A stretch of DNA of 64,000 nt from JAUIAI01 sp041396685 (GTDB taxonomy: Bacteria > Pseudomonadota > Gammaproteobacteria > Burkholderiales > Burkholderiaceae_E). Position 1 is the first letter of the stretch, and each line of letters opens with the position of its first letter. The DNA is taken from positions 186,001-250,000 of the forward strand of contig JAWKYD010000006.1 in assembly GCA_041396685.1 (NCBI GenBank), read 5' to 3'. Below, one piece after another: positions 9,175 through 17,709 of this stretch. The notes beneath the pieces were generated by a model. It had not been told where the DNA came from, did not search any database, and saw nothing but the letters and a program-made list of their open reading frames with translations. Both the position numbers and the translations under genes were made by a program.

Positions 9175-9513
9175 ATGAGTGAGCGGATCGAAGCAGCGCT
9201 CTTCAGGTTGCAGCGTGCGAGCGCGATGCTGCTGGTTCCGCTCGTCGGTGTGCATCTGGTGCTGATGTTCTACGCGGTGCACGGTGGTCTCGGCGCCGAC
9301 GAGATCCTCGCCCGTACGCGTGGCAGCGTGTCGTGGGCGTCGTTCTACGGGCTGTTCGTGTTGGCCGTCACGATCCATGCGCCGATCGGGGTACGAAACA
9401 TCCTCCGAGACTGGACCGGTCTGTCGATGGCGATGTGCAATGTGGTCGCGCTCGCCTTCATGGTGCTGCTGGCGGCGCTCGGGGCGCGAGCAGTGATCGG
9501 CGTCGTGTCATGA
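9175..9513 (+). CDS. succinate dehydrogenase/fumarate reductase-like membrane subunit (1)
   Basis: A 112-residue protein with three hydrophobic helices and internal histidines (GVHLVLMFYAVHGG, TIHAPIGVRNIL) that could bind haem b. Size and layout match the small membrane anchors of succinate dehydrogenase or fumarate reductase. It overlaps the next gene by ATGA at 9510-9513, so the two are translationally coupled and probably form a heterodimeric anchor. No flavoprotein or iron-sulfur subunit lies beside them. A second, complete sdhCDAB set is present at 40-43 kb, so these are not the main SDH anchors. Confidence 0.6.
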   Translation: MSERIEAALFRLQRASAMLLVPLVGVHLVLMFYAVHGGLGADEILARTRGSVSWASFYGLFVLAVTIHAPIGVRNILRDWTGLSMAMCNVVALAFMVLLAALGARAVIGVVS

Positions 9514-9866
9514 GGCCTCGCGGTACGCGCGGATACTGGGCCTTCGTCGGGCATCGGCTGTCGGGTGTGGCTCTGGCGGCATTCTTGCCGCTGCATCTCC
9601 TGCTGTTGAGCCAGGCGTTGCACGGTGCCGATCGGTTGCAGGCCTGGCTGAACTGGTCCGAGCATGGCTGGGTGAGACTTGCCGAGTGGGGCTTGGTCAG
9701 CTGTCTCTGCCTGCATCTGGTATTCGGATTGCGCATTCTGGTCATCGAGGTCGGTCCCCCCAGATCGCCGGCCAACATGCGCCTGGGCTGGATCGTGCCC
9801 GGCCTGGTGCTCGCAGTTGCCGTCGGCGGGGTGTTCTACTGGCTGGGCGGCGCCGACGCCCCATGA
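9510..9866 (+). CDS. succinate dehydrogenase/fumarate reductase-like membrane subunit (2)
   Basis: A 118-residue partner of the preceding gene, starting within its stop codon. The motif GHRLSGVALAAFLPLHLLLL matches the quinone-site and haem helix of SdhC (HR-x-SG then H), and CLHLVFGLRILVIE resembles the second haem-proximal helix. Three transmembrane segments are visible. The nearest upstream enzyme is the ThDP protein, so the unit ThDP enzyme plus two anchors may act together. Alternatively the catalytic FAD and FeS subunits are elsewhere in the genome. Confidence 0.65.
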   Translation: MRPRGTRGYWAFVGHRLSGVALAAFLPLHLLLLSQALHGADRLQAWLNWSEHGWVRLAEWGLVSCLCLHLVFGLRILVIEVGPPRSPANMRLGWIVPGLVLAVAVGGVFYWLGGADAP

Positions 9867-10093
9867 CCGCAGGCGCCGACCGGCGCGCGGCCGTTCCCTG
9901 GTCCACGGCGTCGGCGCAGAGGGGCGGCGATCGCCGCGACGTCGACGCCCTTGACACGCTGGTCGGCCTCGTCGATCGGCGGGCGCGTGCTGACGTCGCG
10001 CGGCGGCGATCGGTTAGCATTGCCCTCGATGTCGTGCGCGCGGGCGGAGGGCCCGGCAATCCTACGTCTGCCCGGGGCCCGCCCATCGTCGGA

Positions 10094-11971
10094 ATGAACA
10101 CCAAACCCCAGACCTCGGAACACGGCGCCCAGGCCGACCAATCCGCGCTGCATGCAGCGCGGGCATTGGCCGCGGACGCGGCGGCGCGCACGGTCGCCAG
10201 CAGCCCGCTGGCGCGTCCGCCGGCGGGCGGCCCCGACGCGCGAGCCTTGCGGGCCTTGCGCCCGGTGGCCGAGCTGGAGGCCGAGGCGATTGCGTTCGCG
10301 CATCGTGCCGGCGAGCTTCCCTATGCGCGCAGTACCCGACAGCGCTTCTTCGAAGAGGTGCGAGCCCGCCTGCATGCCGCCGGCGGCACCGATGCACAGT
10401 TGGCGGTTGTCGACGTCGTCGCCGCCCTGTTCGACTACGAGATCACCGACCGTGCTCTCCCGGAGCCGGCACGGCCGCTCGTGTGGCGGCTTCAGCAACC
10501 GGTCCTGCTGCTGGCCCTGATCGATCCCGGATACCTTGGCGATCGCGAGCGCTCCGTGCGTGCACTGATCGAAAATCTCGGCGCGATCGCCGATGATTTC
10601 GGCGGACAGTGGCAGCGGGGTGGCGAGCTCCACGAGCGTATCGAGACCGTGGTGCGCGCGCTCGAGATCGTCGCCGCGAATCTGTACGAACGCCTGCGTG
10701 TCCTGGCGGTTCAGGTCGAGCGCGAGCAGTCGCGCGCCGGCGACGGCGTCAGGCGTCTGGTGCAACGCATGATCCGTCAGCGTCAGGCGCTGGAGGCGAC
10801 GCCGGAGCAGCGCAACCGTCGCGACTACGCGCGGCGGCCCGGGCGTGAGCAGGAAAAAGCGGTGACCGAGCAGATCTCGACCCGCATCGCCAGAAAGACC
10901 CACGACCGCTTGCTGCCCGCCACCGTGGTGACGTTTCTCGACGAGGTCTGGGCGCGGGTGCTGCGCACGACGGCGCTGCGCGACGGTGAAGACAGCCCCG
11001 CTTTCGATGATGCCTTGTCGGTCGTGGACGAACTGCTCGACACGGTGGATGGTGAAGACCACGCCGGTGTCCGGGCGCGTCTGGCGGCGCGCATCCCCAT
11101 GCTCATCGAGCGCTTGCATTCGGGCATGCGCCAGATTGGCGTTGCGCCGGATGCCCATCGTGATTTCTTCGACGAGTTGTTTCTGCTCCATTTGCGCCGC
11201 CTGCATCGCGCCGATGGTGGCGGCGCACCGGTGCTTCGTCGTCGACCTGCACCGTCGTCGACGCAGGCCGAGTTGCGTGGCGCCACCTATTACGACGTCG
11301 ATGCGCTGCCCGATCCCGATGCCCCCGCCGGCGGGCGCCATCGGCGCGTCGTGCCGCCGGCGCCGCGTGTCGAGGACGTTCCGTCCCTGCCGACGATCGC
11401 CGCTGAATCGCAGCATTCCGACGCGACTTCCGATCGGGCTCGCGTCGCCACGGCCGAGTACGATCATCCCGCGTCATACGACACGAGCGAGGTTCCCGTC
11501 CTCGAGACGGAAATCGAGCCGGTCGACGAATCCGATGCTCGGGCCGTCACCGAAACCCGCCCGGTGGTGTCCGATTCCAACCGGCATGTGCAATCGTTCC
11601 CGTCGACGCATTCGGATGCAGTCCGCGCCGATGAGCGTACCGATCGTCTGCTCGCCCTGATCGAGACGGTCGCGCTCGATGACCTGCCGATGCGCGCGGT
11701 GCCCTCGAATGCGCGGGCGAGCCAACAATTCGGTCAGCTCAGCGCGGGCCACTGGCTCGAATATCGCCCGCGGCGGGATCGCCGGATGCGCCTGAAGGTG
11801 GTCTGGATCAACGCCCAGCGCAGTGTCGCAATCCTGGTCCGCGCGCCCGACCGCCGCGCGGTTTCGCGGCCGATGCCCGAATTGGCCGATCTGTTCCGGC
11901 GGGGCAAGCTTCGCCGGCTGGAATCGGCATTGCCCGAACCGGCGCGTTTGCCCGATCTCTCGCCGCGCTGA
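10094..11971 (+). CDS. DUF1631 family protein
   Basis: A large, mostly helical, charged protein of 625 residues from the ATG at 10094. Stretches such as FLDEVWARVLRTTALRDGED, followed by VVDELLDTV and IPMLIERLHSGMRQIG, are characteristic of DUF1631 proteins of beta- and gammaproteobacteria. The segment around residues 380-500 is acidic and low in complexity, and the C-terminus (FGQLSAGHWLEYRPRRDRRM then LKVVWINAQ) resembles a small PilZ-like beta-barrel, as is often seen at the end of this family. An in-frame ATG at 9863 overlaps the preceding stop and would add 77 residues, but these are not protein-like. Function unknown. Confidence 0.65.
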   Translation: MNTKPQTSEHGAQADQSALHAARALAADAAARTVASSPLARPPAGGPDARALRALRPVAELEAEAIAFAHRAGELPYARSTRQRFFEEVRARLHAAGGTDAQLAVVDVVAALFDYEITDRALPEPARPLVWRLQQPVLLLALIDPGYLGDRERSVRALIENLGAIADDFGGQWQRGGELHERIETVVRALEIVAANLYERLRVLAVQVEREQSRAGDGVRRLVQRMIRQRQALEATPEQRNRRDYARRPGREQEKAVTEQISTRIARKTHDRLLPATVVTFLDEVWARVLRTTALRDGEDSPAFDDALSVVDELLDTVDGEDHAGVRARLAARIPMLIERLHSGMRQIGVAPDAHRDFFDELFLLHLRRLHRADGGGAPVLRRRPAPSSTQAELRGATYYDVDALPDPDAPAGGRHRRVVPPAPRVEDVPSLPTIAAESQHSDATSDRARVATAEYDHPASYDTSEVPVLETEIEPVDESDARAVTETRPVVSDSNRHVQSFPSTHSDAVRADERTDRLLALIETVALDDLPMRAVPSNARASQQFGQLSAGHWLEYRPRRDRRMRLKVVWINAQRSVAILVRAPDRRAVSRPMPELADLFRRGKLRRLESALPEPARLPDLSPR

Positions 11972-12024
11972 CCGGCGTCCTGTCGCTCGGGTCGACGGCC
12001 TGACCGCGCGACGCGGGAGCGATT

Positions 12025-13134
12025 TCAGCGCTCCGCTCGCGCGAACACGACCACGTGTTTGGCGGCGATGCGAATGCCGAGCCGTTCGCCGATCCGATGT
12101 TCGAGATCGCTGGGCACCGAAACCTGCACGCTTCGACCGCTGGGCAGGCGCAGCGTGTAAAGATAGTTCGCACCGCGAAACGCCTTGCGAACGAGTTCGC
12201 CGACGAATCCACTCGTCGGATCGAACATCAGGTCGTCCGGACGCAGCAACACGTCGACCGGTCCGGCGCGGGGGGACGGTGCAGCCCGGTGCTGCTGATC
12301 CGCGCTCGCCGGCAACGACATCCGGCCGACTTCCGAATCCAGCATATAGCCGGCCTTCGCTGCGGTGATCTCGCCGCACACGAACGAGCCCGGCCCGACG
12401 AAGGCGGCCACCGAGCGCGTGGCGGGGTGGTGGTAGAGCCGGGCGGCCGTGTCCCACTGCACGATCCGGCCCGCCTCCATGACGCCGATCCGGTCGGCCA
12501 TCGCAAATGCTTCGTGCTGATCGTGGGTCACCAGCAGCGCGGTCGCGTCCGTCGCCTTCAGCAAGTCCCTGACCTCGAGCGCCAGGCGCTCGCGCAGATC
12601 CGGATCGAGGTTCGAAAAAGGCTCGTCGAGTAGCAGAACCTGCGGTCGGGGCGCGAGAGCGCGCGCCAGCGCGACCCGTTGCTGCTGGCCACCGGACAAC
12701 TCGTGCGGAAACCGGTCCCTGGCGTGCGCCAGGCCGACCAGTTCCAGCAACTCGTCGACGCGCCGGCGCCGCGCGCTGGCATCCAGCGACCTCAGGCCGA
12801 AGCCGATGTTGCGCACGACATCGAGATGTGGAAAGAGCGCGTAATCCTGGAACACGATGCCGACCGATCGCTGTTCGGGGGGCTTGCACACGCCCGGGCC
12901 GAACAGGGTGGTGCCATCGAGCGTCACCTTACCGCGCTGTGGCAGCACGAAGCCCGCGATCGCACGCATCGCGGTAGTCTTGCCACAGCCGGATTCACCA
13001 AGCAGACAGCCGATCTCGCCGCGCGCCAGCGTGAACCCCAGGCCCCGAAGAACGGGCAGCGGGCCGGCGTCCCCTGGAAAGGCCAGCGTCAGATCCTCGA
13101 CGACCAGGGTGGAACCCGATGACGGCACGGGCAT
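12025..13134 (-). CDS. ferric-iron type ABC transporter, ATP-binding protein
   Basis: A 369-residue ATPase of the FbpC/AfuC and spermidine/sulfate importer class. Walker A GESGCGKTT is near residue 43, the Q-loop in IVFQDYALFPHLDV, the ABC signature LSGGQQQRVALARAL near residue 145, Walker B VLLLDEPFSNLDPDLRERLA directly after it, and the H-loop in LLVTHDQHEAFAMAD. The C-terminal ~120 residues form a TOBE-like regulatory domain. It is divergent from the permease gene, an arrangement seen for iron importers. No periplasmic binding protein gene lies nearby, so the substrate (iron is the best guess from family and the AT-rich operator) is not proven. Confidence 0.8.
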   Translation of the reverse strand: MPVPSSGSTLVVEDLTLAFPGDAGPLPVLRGLGFTLARGEIGCLLGESGCGKTTAMRAIAGFVLPQRGKVTLDGTTLFGPGVCKPPEQRSVGIVFQDYALFPHLDVVRNIGFGLRSLDASARRRRVDELLELVGLAHARDRFPHELSGGQQQRVALARALAPRPQVLLLDEPFSNLDPDLRERLALEVRDLLKATDATALLVTHDQHEAFAMADRIGVMEAGRIVQWDTAARLYHHPATRSVAAFVGPGSFVCGEITAAKAGYMLDSEVGRMSLPASADQQHRAAPSPRAGPVDVLLRPDDLMFDPTSGFVGELVRKAFRGANYLYTLRLPSGRSVQVSVPSDLEHRIGERLGIRIAAKHVVVFARAER

Positions 13135-13143
13135 GTGTGGGGG

Positions 13144-13171
13144 TTCGACGGCTTCGACGGCTGCGTATACT
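13144..13171 (+). promoter_or_regulatory. candidate promoter toward the ABC permease
   Basis: The -10 candidate TATACT (13166-13171) is one base from consensus. The -35 candidate TTCGAC (13144-13149) is weak, with 16 bases between. It reads toward the permease gene and abuts the palindromic site at 13174-13194. Confidence 0.45.
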
Positions 13172-13173
13172 AC

Positions 13174-13194
13174 TTGATAATCAATCGTGATTGA
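13174..13194. promoter_or_regulatory. palindromic operator, possibly Fur-type
   Basis: Two overlapping perfect palindromes sit in the gap between the divergent ATPase and permease genes: TTGATAATCAA (13174-13184) and TCAATCGTGATTGA (13181-13194). The AT-rich GATAAT-containing sequence resembles half of a Fur box. It would cover the transcription start predicted from the -10 at 13166. The match to the 19-bp Fur consensus is only partial, so another regulator is possible. Confidence 0.45.
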
Positions 13195-13294
13195 CGGGCG
13201 ACGCCGTGGACACTTGCGCGATTCCGACAGCCTGCCGATCTACCCGCCGGATTTTCCCGAGCGGGCGTCAGTCGCCCGCCGCATTGCGACCGTC

Positions 13295-14938
13295 ATGAAC
13301 CGAGCGCGCCTGCCATCGCGGATGTCTCGCGGCCGTCGTGTGGCCGGACCGCGTGTCCTGCCGGCGCTGGCCCGCGCGCTGGCCTTGTTCGTTGCGGCGC
13401 CGGTGCTGGCGCTGGCATTCACGGCTCTGGGTACTGCCGAGGTCGTCGGTTCACTGCAGCACTTGGTCGAGACCGTCTTGCCGGGCTACATGCTGACCAC
13501 GGCGGCGCTCGCCGTGGTGGTCCTGCTCGTTGCGCTCTCGGTCGGCATCGGTGGCGCCTGGCTTGTCGCTGCCTATGACTTTCCGGCGCGCGCCGCGCTG
13601 GCGGTCGCGATGGTCATGCCATTGGCGATGCCCGCATTCGTCATGGCCTACGCCTACACCGATCTGCTCGATACCACCGGTCCGGTTCAGGGCGGCCTGC
13701 GTGCGCTGACCGGTTGGCGGGTGCACGAATACTGGTTTCCCGACGTGCGCTCGACCTGGGGCGCCGGGGTGTTTCTCGGCCTGGCGCTCTATCCCTATAT
13801 CTATCTGCTCGCGCGCGCGGCTTTCGCAGAGCGTCCGGCGGCTCTCGACGACGCCGCCCGCTCGCTCGGCCAGCGGCCGACCGGTCTCTGGTGGCGAATC
13901 GTGTTGCCGGTTGCACGGCCGGCGATCGTGGCCGGCTCGGCGCTGGTGCTGATGGAGACGCTGGCCGATTTCGGGGTCGTCACGTACTTCGCGGTCGACA
14001 GCTTCACGGCCGGCATCTATCGCACGTGGTTGGCGCTCGGCGATCGGGTCGGCGCCGCCCGGCTCGCGCTCGTTTTGCTGATCTTCGTCGGCATGCTCGG
14101 CCTGCTCGAGCGACGCCAGCGCGGACGCATGGCGTTCGTGCAGCGCGCCGGTCGTCGGCCCGAGCGAGTGCGACTGCACGGTTCACGCGCGCTGCTGGCC
14201 GCCGTGGGGTGCTCGTTGCCGGCGGTCCTCGGCTTCGTCCTGCCCGCCTTGCTGCTGGCGTGGGGCTGGCTCGACGACGGCGCAACGATCGATTCCCGTC
14301 TGCCCCACTGGATCGCCAATACCGTCGCGCTGTCGCTGCTCGGCGCCGCCGCGGCCATGACGGTCGGTCTGATCGCGGCCTATGCGATGCGCGCGGCCCC
14401 GTCGCGAGGCACGCGCGCGGCTGTCTCGCTGGCGCTGGGTGGTTATGCATTGCCCGGCATCGTGCTGGGTATCGGCTTGCTCCAGGTTGCCGGTGCCTTC
14501 GATCGTTGGCTCTGGCAGCCGATGACCGGCCAGGCTCTGCTGGCTGGCTCGATCGTTGCGCTCGTCTACGCGTATGCGGTGCGCTTCTTCGCAGTCGCGC
14601 ATCAGGGCATCGACGCGGGTCTGCTGCGCATCGCCCCGACCATGGACGAAAGCGCGCGCAATCTCGGTCGTGGGCCGGCGGGCGTGCTGTTCGAGGTCCA
14701 TTGGCCGCTGCTGCGACGCACCCTGGCGCTCACCGGTCTGCTCGTCATGATCGAGTGTCTGAAGGAACTGCCGGCGACCCTCGTTCTCAGGCCCTTCGAC
14801 ACCGACACTCTGGCGGTGATCGCCTATCAGTTCGCTTCCGACGAGCGCCTGGCACAGGCGGCGTTGCCCTCGCTGATGATCGTCCTGGTCGGCGTGCTGC
14901 CGGTCCTGGCGCTCGGACGCGCGGCCATTCGTGAATGA
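13295..14938 (+). CDS. ferric-iron type ABC transporter, fused permease
   Basis: A 547-residue integral membrane protein with two homologous permease halves and about 12 transmembrane helices, as in FbpB/SfuB. Each half carries an EAA-like loop for contact with the ATPase: ARSLGQRPTGLWWRIVLP near residue 190 and ARNLGRGPAGVLFEVHWPLL near residue 455. The reading frame can be extended to a GTG at 13187, which would put the start inside the palindromic operator; the ATG at 13295 is preferred because basic residues and the first helix follow it. It pairs with the divergent ATPase gene. The binding protein is missing from this locus. Confidence 0.8.
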   Translation: MNRARLPSRMSRGRRVAGPRVLPALARALALFVAAPVLALAFTALGTAEVVGSLQHLVETVLPGYMLTTAALAVVVLLVALSVGIGGAWLVAAYDFPARAALAVAMVMPLAMPAFVMAYAYTDLLDTTGPVQGGLRALTGWRVHEYWFPDVRSTWGAGVFLGLALYPYIYLLARAAFAERPAALDDAARSLGQRPTGLWWRIVLPVARPAIVAGSALVLMETLADFGVVTYFAVDSFTAGIYRTWLALGDRVGAARLALVLLIFVGMLGLLERRQRGRMAFVQRAGRRPERVRLHGSRALLAAVGCSLPAVLGFVLPALLLAWGWLDDGATIDSRLPHWIANTVALSLLGAAAAMTVGLIAAYAMRAAPSRGTRAAVSLALGGYALPGIVLGIGLLQVAGAFDRWLWQPMTGQALLAGSIVALVYAYAVRFFAVAHQGIDAGLLRIAPTMDESARNLGRGPAGVLFEVHWPLLRRTLALTGLLVMIECLKELPATLVLRPFDTDTLAVIAYQFASDERLAQAALPSLMIVLVGVLPVLALGRAAIRE

Positions 14939-15001
14939 CGACCGGCGCGCGGATGAGCGCCGCGATCGCTTCTCATCGCAGGCACTGCTCCGAAATCATG
15001 C

Positions 15002-15007
15002 TATGAT
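15002..15007 (+). promoter_or_regulatory. -10 box of the tRNA-Val/thrS unit
   Basis: TATGAT lies 11 bases before the mature tRNA 5' end, as expected for a tRNA promoter. No convincing -35 box is seen at the right distance. Confidence 0.4.
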
Positions 15008-15017
15008 CTCTGGCTAC

Positions 15018-15094
15018 AGGCGCGTAGCTCAGCTGGTTAGAGCACCATCTTGACATGGTGGGGGTCGTTGGTTCGAGTCCAATCGCGCCTACCA
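15018..15094 (+). tRNA. tRNA-Val (anticodon GAC)
   Basis: A 77-nt tRNA with the CCA end encoded. The acceptor stem is AGGCGCG/CGCGCCT, the D-arm contains TAGCTCAGCTGGTTAGAGC, the anticodon loop is TTGACAT with anticodon GAC, and the T-arm is GTTGG-TTCGAGT-CCAAT. It lies directly upstream of thrS, the order usual in Burkholderiales, and may share its transcript. Confidence 0.96.
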
Positions 15095-15225
15095 GCTTCC
15101 AAAGGCCGCGCGCGTCGTTCCGATGTCTCGTCGCTCGTTGCGGTCTACTGCCGCACGGTCGGCGGCGCGGCCCTCCCGCCGGATTTCGAAGCGACGCGCG
15201 CAGGCCCGTTTTCCTGCGCACTGGC

Positions 15226-17145
15226 GTGATCAAGATAACTCTCCCCGACGGCTCGGTCCGTGACTACGAAGCCCCGTTGACGGTCGGCGATGTCGCCGCC
15301 TCCGTCGGTCCTGGTCTGGCCAAGGCCGCAATCGCGGGCCAGGTCGATGGCCGGCTCGTAGACCTCTCTCATCGTCTGGATGCCGACGCCCGCGTCGCGA
15401 TCGTCACCGACCGCCAGCCCGAAGGGCTCGAGGTCATTCGGCATTCCACGGCGCACCTATTGGCGCATGCCGTCAAGGAACTGTTCCCCGGCGCCCAGGT
15501 CACGATCGGCCCGGTCATCGAGGACGGCTTCTATTACGACTTCTCGTTCGAGCGCCCGTTCACGCCCGAGGACCTCGACGCGATCGAGAAGCGCATGGCC
15601 GAGATTTCGGCGCGCGACCTGCCCGTGCGGCGCGAGGAGTGGCAGCGCGACGACGCGGTCGACTTCTTTCGCGCCCAGGGTGAGGCCTACAAGGCCGAGA
15701 TCATCGCCAGCATTCCCGCCGGCCAACAAATCTCGCTGTACCGGCAGGGCGACTTCGTCGACCTTTGCCGCGGTCCGCACGTGCCGGCCACCGGCCGCCT
15801 GAAGGTCTTCAAGCTGATGAAGCTCGCCGGCGCCTATTGGCGTGGCGACTCGCGCAACGAGATGCTGCAGCGGGTGTACGGCACGGCTTGGCGCAGCAAG
15901 GAAGATCTCGCGGCCTACCTGCACCGCATCGAAGAGGCCGAGCGCCGTGATCACCGCAAGCTCGCTCGCGAACTCGATCTGTTCCACATGCAGGACGACG
16001 CGCCGGGCATGGTGTTCTGGCATCCGCGCGGCTGGGCGATCTGGCAACAGGTCGAGCAGTACATGCGCCGGGTTTATCAGGACAACGGCTATTTCGAGAT
16101 CCGCTGCCCGCAGATCCTCGACCGTTCGCTCTGGGAGCGCTCCGGTCACTGGGACAACTACAAAGAGCACATGTTCACGACGGAATCGGAGAACCGCACC
16201 TATGCGGTGAAGCCGATGAACTGTCCCGGGCATGTGCAGGTCTATCGTTCCGGGCTGCGTAGCTATCGCGATCTGCCACTGCGCTATGGCGAGTTCGGCT
16301 CGTGTCACCGCAACGAGCCGTCGGGCGCCTTGCACGGCATCATGCGTGTCCGCGGCTTCGTCCAGGACGACGGTCACATCTTTTGCACAGAGGAACAAAT
16401 CCTGCCCGAATGCGTGGCCTACACCGCGCTGTTGCAGAAGGTCTATCGCGACTTCGGCTTCGACGAGATTCTCTACAAGGTCGCGACCCGGCCCGAGAAA
16501 CGGGTGGGCACCGACGAGCAATGGGATCGCGCCGAACAGGCCCTGATCGAGAGTCTGCGTGCCAGCGGCGCCGAATTCGAGGTTACCGAAGGCGAGGGCG
16601 CTTTCTATGGCCCGAAGATCGAGTACACCTTGCGTGATGCCATCGGTCGCCAATGGCAGTGCGGCACGATCCAGGTCGATTTCAACATGCCGGAGCGACT
16701 CGGCGCCGAGTATGTCGCCGAGGACAATTCCCGCAAGGTGCCCGTCATGTTGCACCGTGCAATCGTCGGTTCGCTCGAGCGTTTCATCGGTATTCTGATC
16801 GAGAATGCCGCCGGCGCGATGCCGGTCTGGCTGGCACCGGTGCAGGTCGTGGTGTGCACGATCACCGACGCTCAGGCCGAGTACGCCGCTGGCGTTGTTG
16901 AAGCGCTGAAAAAACAAGGGCTTAGGGTTGAGGCCGATTTGCGAAACGAGAAAATCGGCTATAAAATCCGCGAGCATAGCCTGCAAAAGCTTCCGTACGT
17001 ATTGGTCGTGGGCGGCAAAGAAGCCGCAGACGGCCTCGTCGCCGTGCGTGCACGGGGCGGCCGGGATCTTGGCAGTCTGACCGTCGAGGCGTTCTCGAAA
17101 CGCGTCCTCGACGAGGTGGCCGAACGGGTCGCGCAGCCAAGCTGA
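15226..17145 (+). CDS. thrS: threonine--tRNA ligase
   Basis: A class II aminoacyl-tRNA synthetase of 639 residues charging tRNA-Thr. The N-terminal TGS domain (IKITLPDGSVRDY) is followed by the editing domain with the H-x3-H motif HSTAHLLAHAVKELFPGAQ, then the catalytic core with MNCPGH at about residue 331 (zinc cysteine), and a C-terminal anticodon-binding domain. The start is the GTG at 15226, which gives the normal V/M-I-K-I-T-LPDG opening; the frame is open further upstream through the tRNA, which cannot be coding. It heads the translation block thrS-infC-rpmI-rplT-pheST. No T-box or clear leader peptide is seen. Confidence 0.96.
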   Translation: MIKITLPDGSVRDYEAPLTVGDVAASVGPGLAKAAIAGQVDGRLVDLSHRLDADARVAIVTDRQPEGLEVIRHSTAHLLAHAVKELFPGAQVTIGPVIEDGFYYDFSFERPFTPEDLDAIEKRMAEISARDLPVRREEWQRDDAVDFFRAQGEAYKAEIIASIPAGQQISLYRQGDFVDLCRGPHVPATGRLKVFKLMKLAGAYWRGDSRNEMLQRVYGTAWRSKEDLAAYLHRIEEAERRDHRKLARELDLFHMQDDAPGMVFWHPRGWAIWQQVEQYMRRVYQDNGYFEIRCPQILDRSLWERSGHWDNYKEHMFTTESENRTYAVKPMNCPGHVQVYRSGLRSYRDLPLRYGEFGSCHRNEPSGALHGIMRVRGFVQDDGHIFCTEEQILPECVAYTALLQKVYRDFGFDEILYKVATRPEKRVGTDEQWDRAEQALIESLRASGAEFEVTEGEGAFYGPKIEYTLRDAIGRQWQCGTIQVDFNMPERLGAEYVAEDNSRKVPVMLHRAIVGSLERFIGILIENAAGAMPVWLAPVQVVVCTITDAQAEYAAGVVEALKKQGLRVEADLRNEKIGYKIREHSLQKLPYVLVVGGKEAADGLVAVRARGGRDLGSLTVEAFSKRVLDEVAERVAQPS

Positions 17146-17185
17146 GCGGCCCGTCGCGTTTTCGAGAGTTCTTGGAGATCCAGTA

Positions 17186-17707
17186 ATCGCTACGTTACGT
17201 TCGCACCGCATCAACGACGAAATCAGTGCGCCTCAGGTTCGCCTGACCGGCGTCGAGAACGAGGCCCTGGGCATCGTCAGTCTGGCCGAAGCGCGCCGCG
17301 CCGCCGAAGCGGCATCGGTCGATCTGGTCGAGATTGCGCCTCAAGCCGAACCGCCCGTCTGCCGGCTCATGGACTATGGCAAGTTCAAGTACCAGGAGCA
17401 GAAGCGGGCGCACGAGGCCAGGGCGAAACAGAAGATCATCCAGGTCAAGGAAGTCAAGTTCCGTCCGCGCACCGAAGAGGGCGACTACCAGGTCAAGCTG
17501 CGCAACCTGCGCCGCTTCCTCGAGGACGGCGACAAGGCCAAGGTGACCATGCGTTTCCGCGGTCGGGAGATGGCCCACCAGCGCTTCGGATTGCAGGTTC
17601 TCGAGCGCGTGCGCGACGATCTGCTCGACCTGGCCAATGTCGAACTGATGCCGAAGATGGAAGGTCGTCAGATGGTGATGGTGCTGGCCCCCAAGAAAAA
17701 GAAGTAA
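17186..17707 (+). CDS. infC: translation initiation factor IF-3, rare ATC start
   Basis: IF-3 of 173 residues, which binds the 30S subunit and checks the start codon. The reading begins IATLRSHRINDEI and ends KKKK; LMDYGKFKYQEQKRAHEA and VTMRFRGREM are family signatures. The frame has no ATG, GTG or TTG before the conserved RINDEI segment. The ATC at 17186 follows a GGAG site by 8 bases, so the start is ATC. Rare AUU/AUC/AUA starts are known for infC and let IF-3 repress its own translation. A later ATG would remove the N-terminal domain and is not credible. Confidence 0.93.
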   Translation: MATLRSHRINDEISAPQVRLTGVENEALGIVSLAEARRAAEAASVDLVEIAPQAEPPVCRLMDYGKFKYQEQKRAHEARAKQKIIQVKEVKFRPRTEEGDYQVKLRNLRRFLEDGDKAKVTMRFRGREMAHQRFGLQVLERVRDDLLDLANVELMPKMEGRQMVMVLAPKKKK

Positions 17708-17709
17708 CG

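Noticed and set aside
15100..15225. T-box or threonine attenuator before thrS
   Set aside because: No T-box consensus, specifier loop or Thr-rich leader peptide was found between the tRNA and the GTG start.
15457..17214. Minus-strand open frame of 585 codons opposite thrS
   Set aside because: ThrS on the plus strand is unmistakable; the antisense frame shows no motifs.
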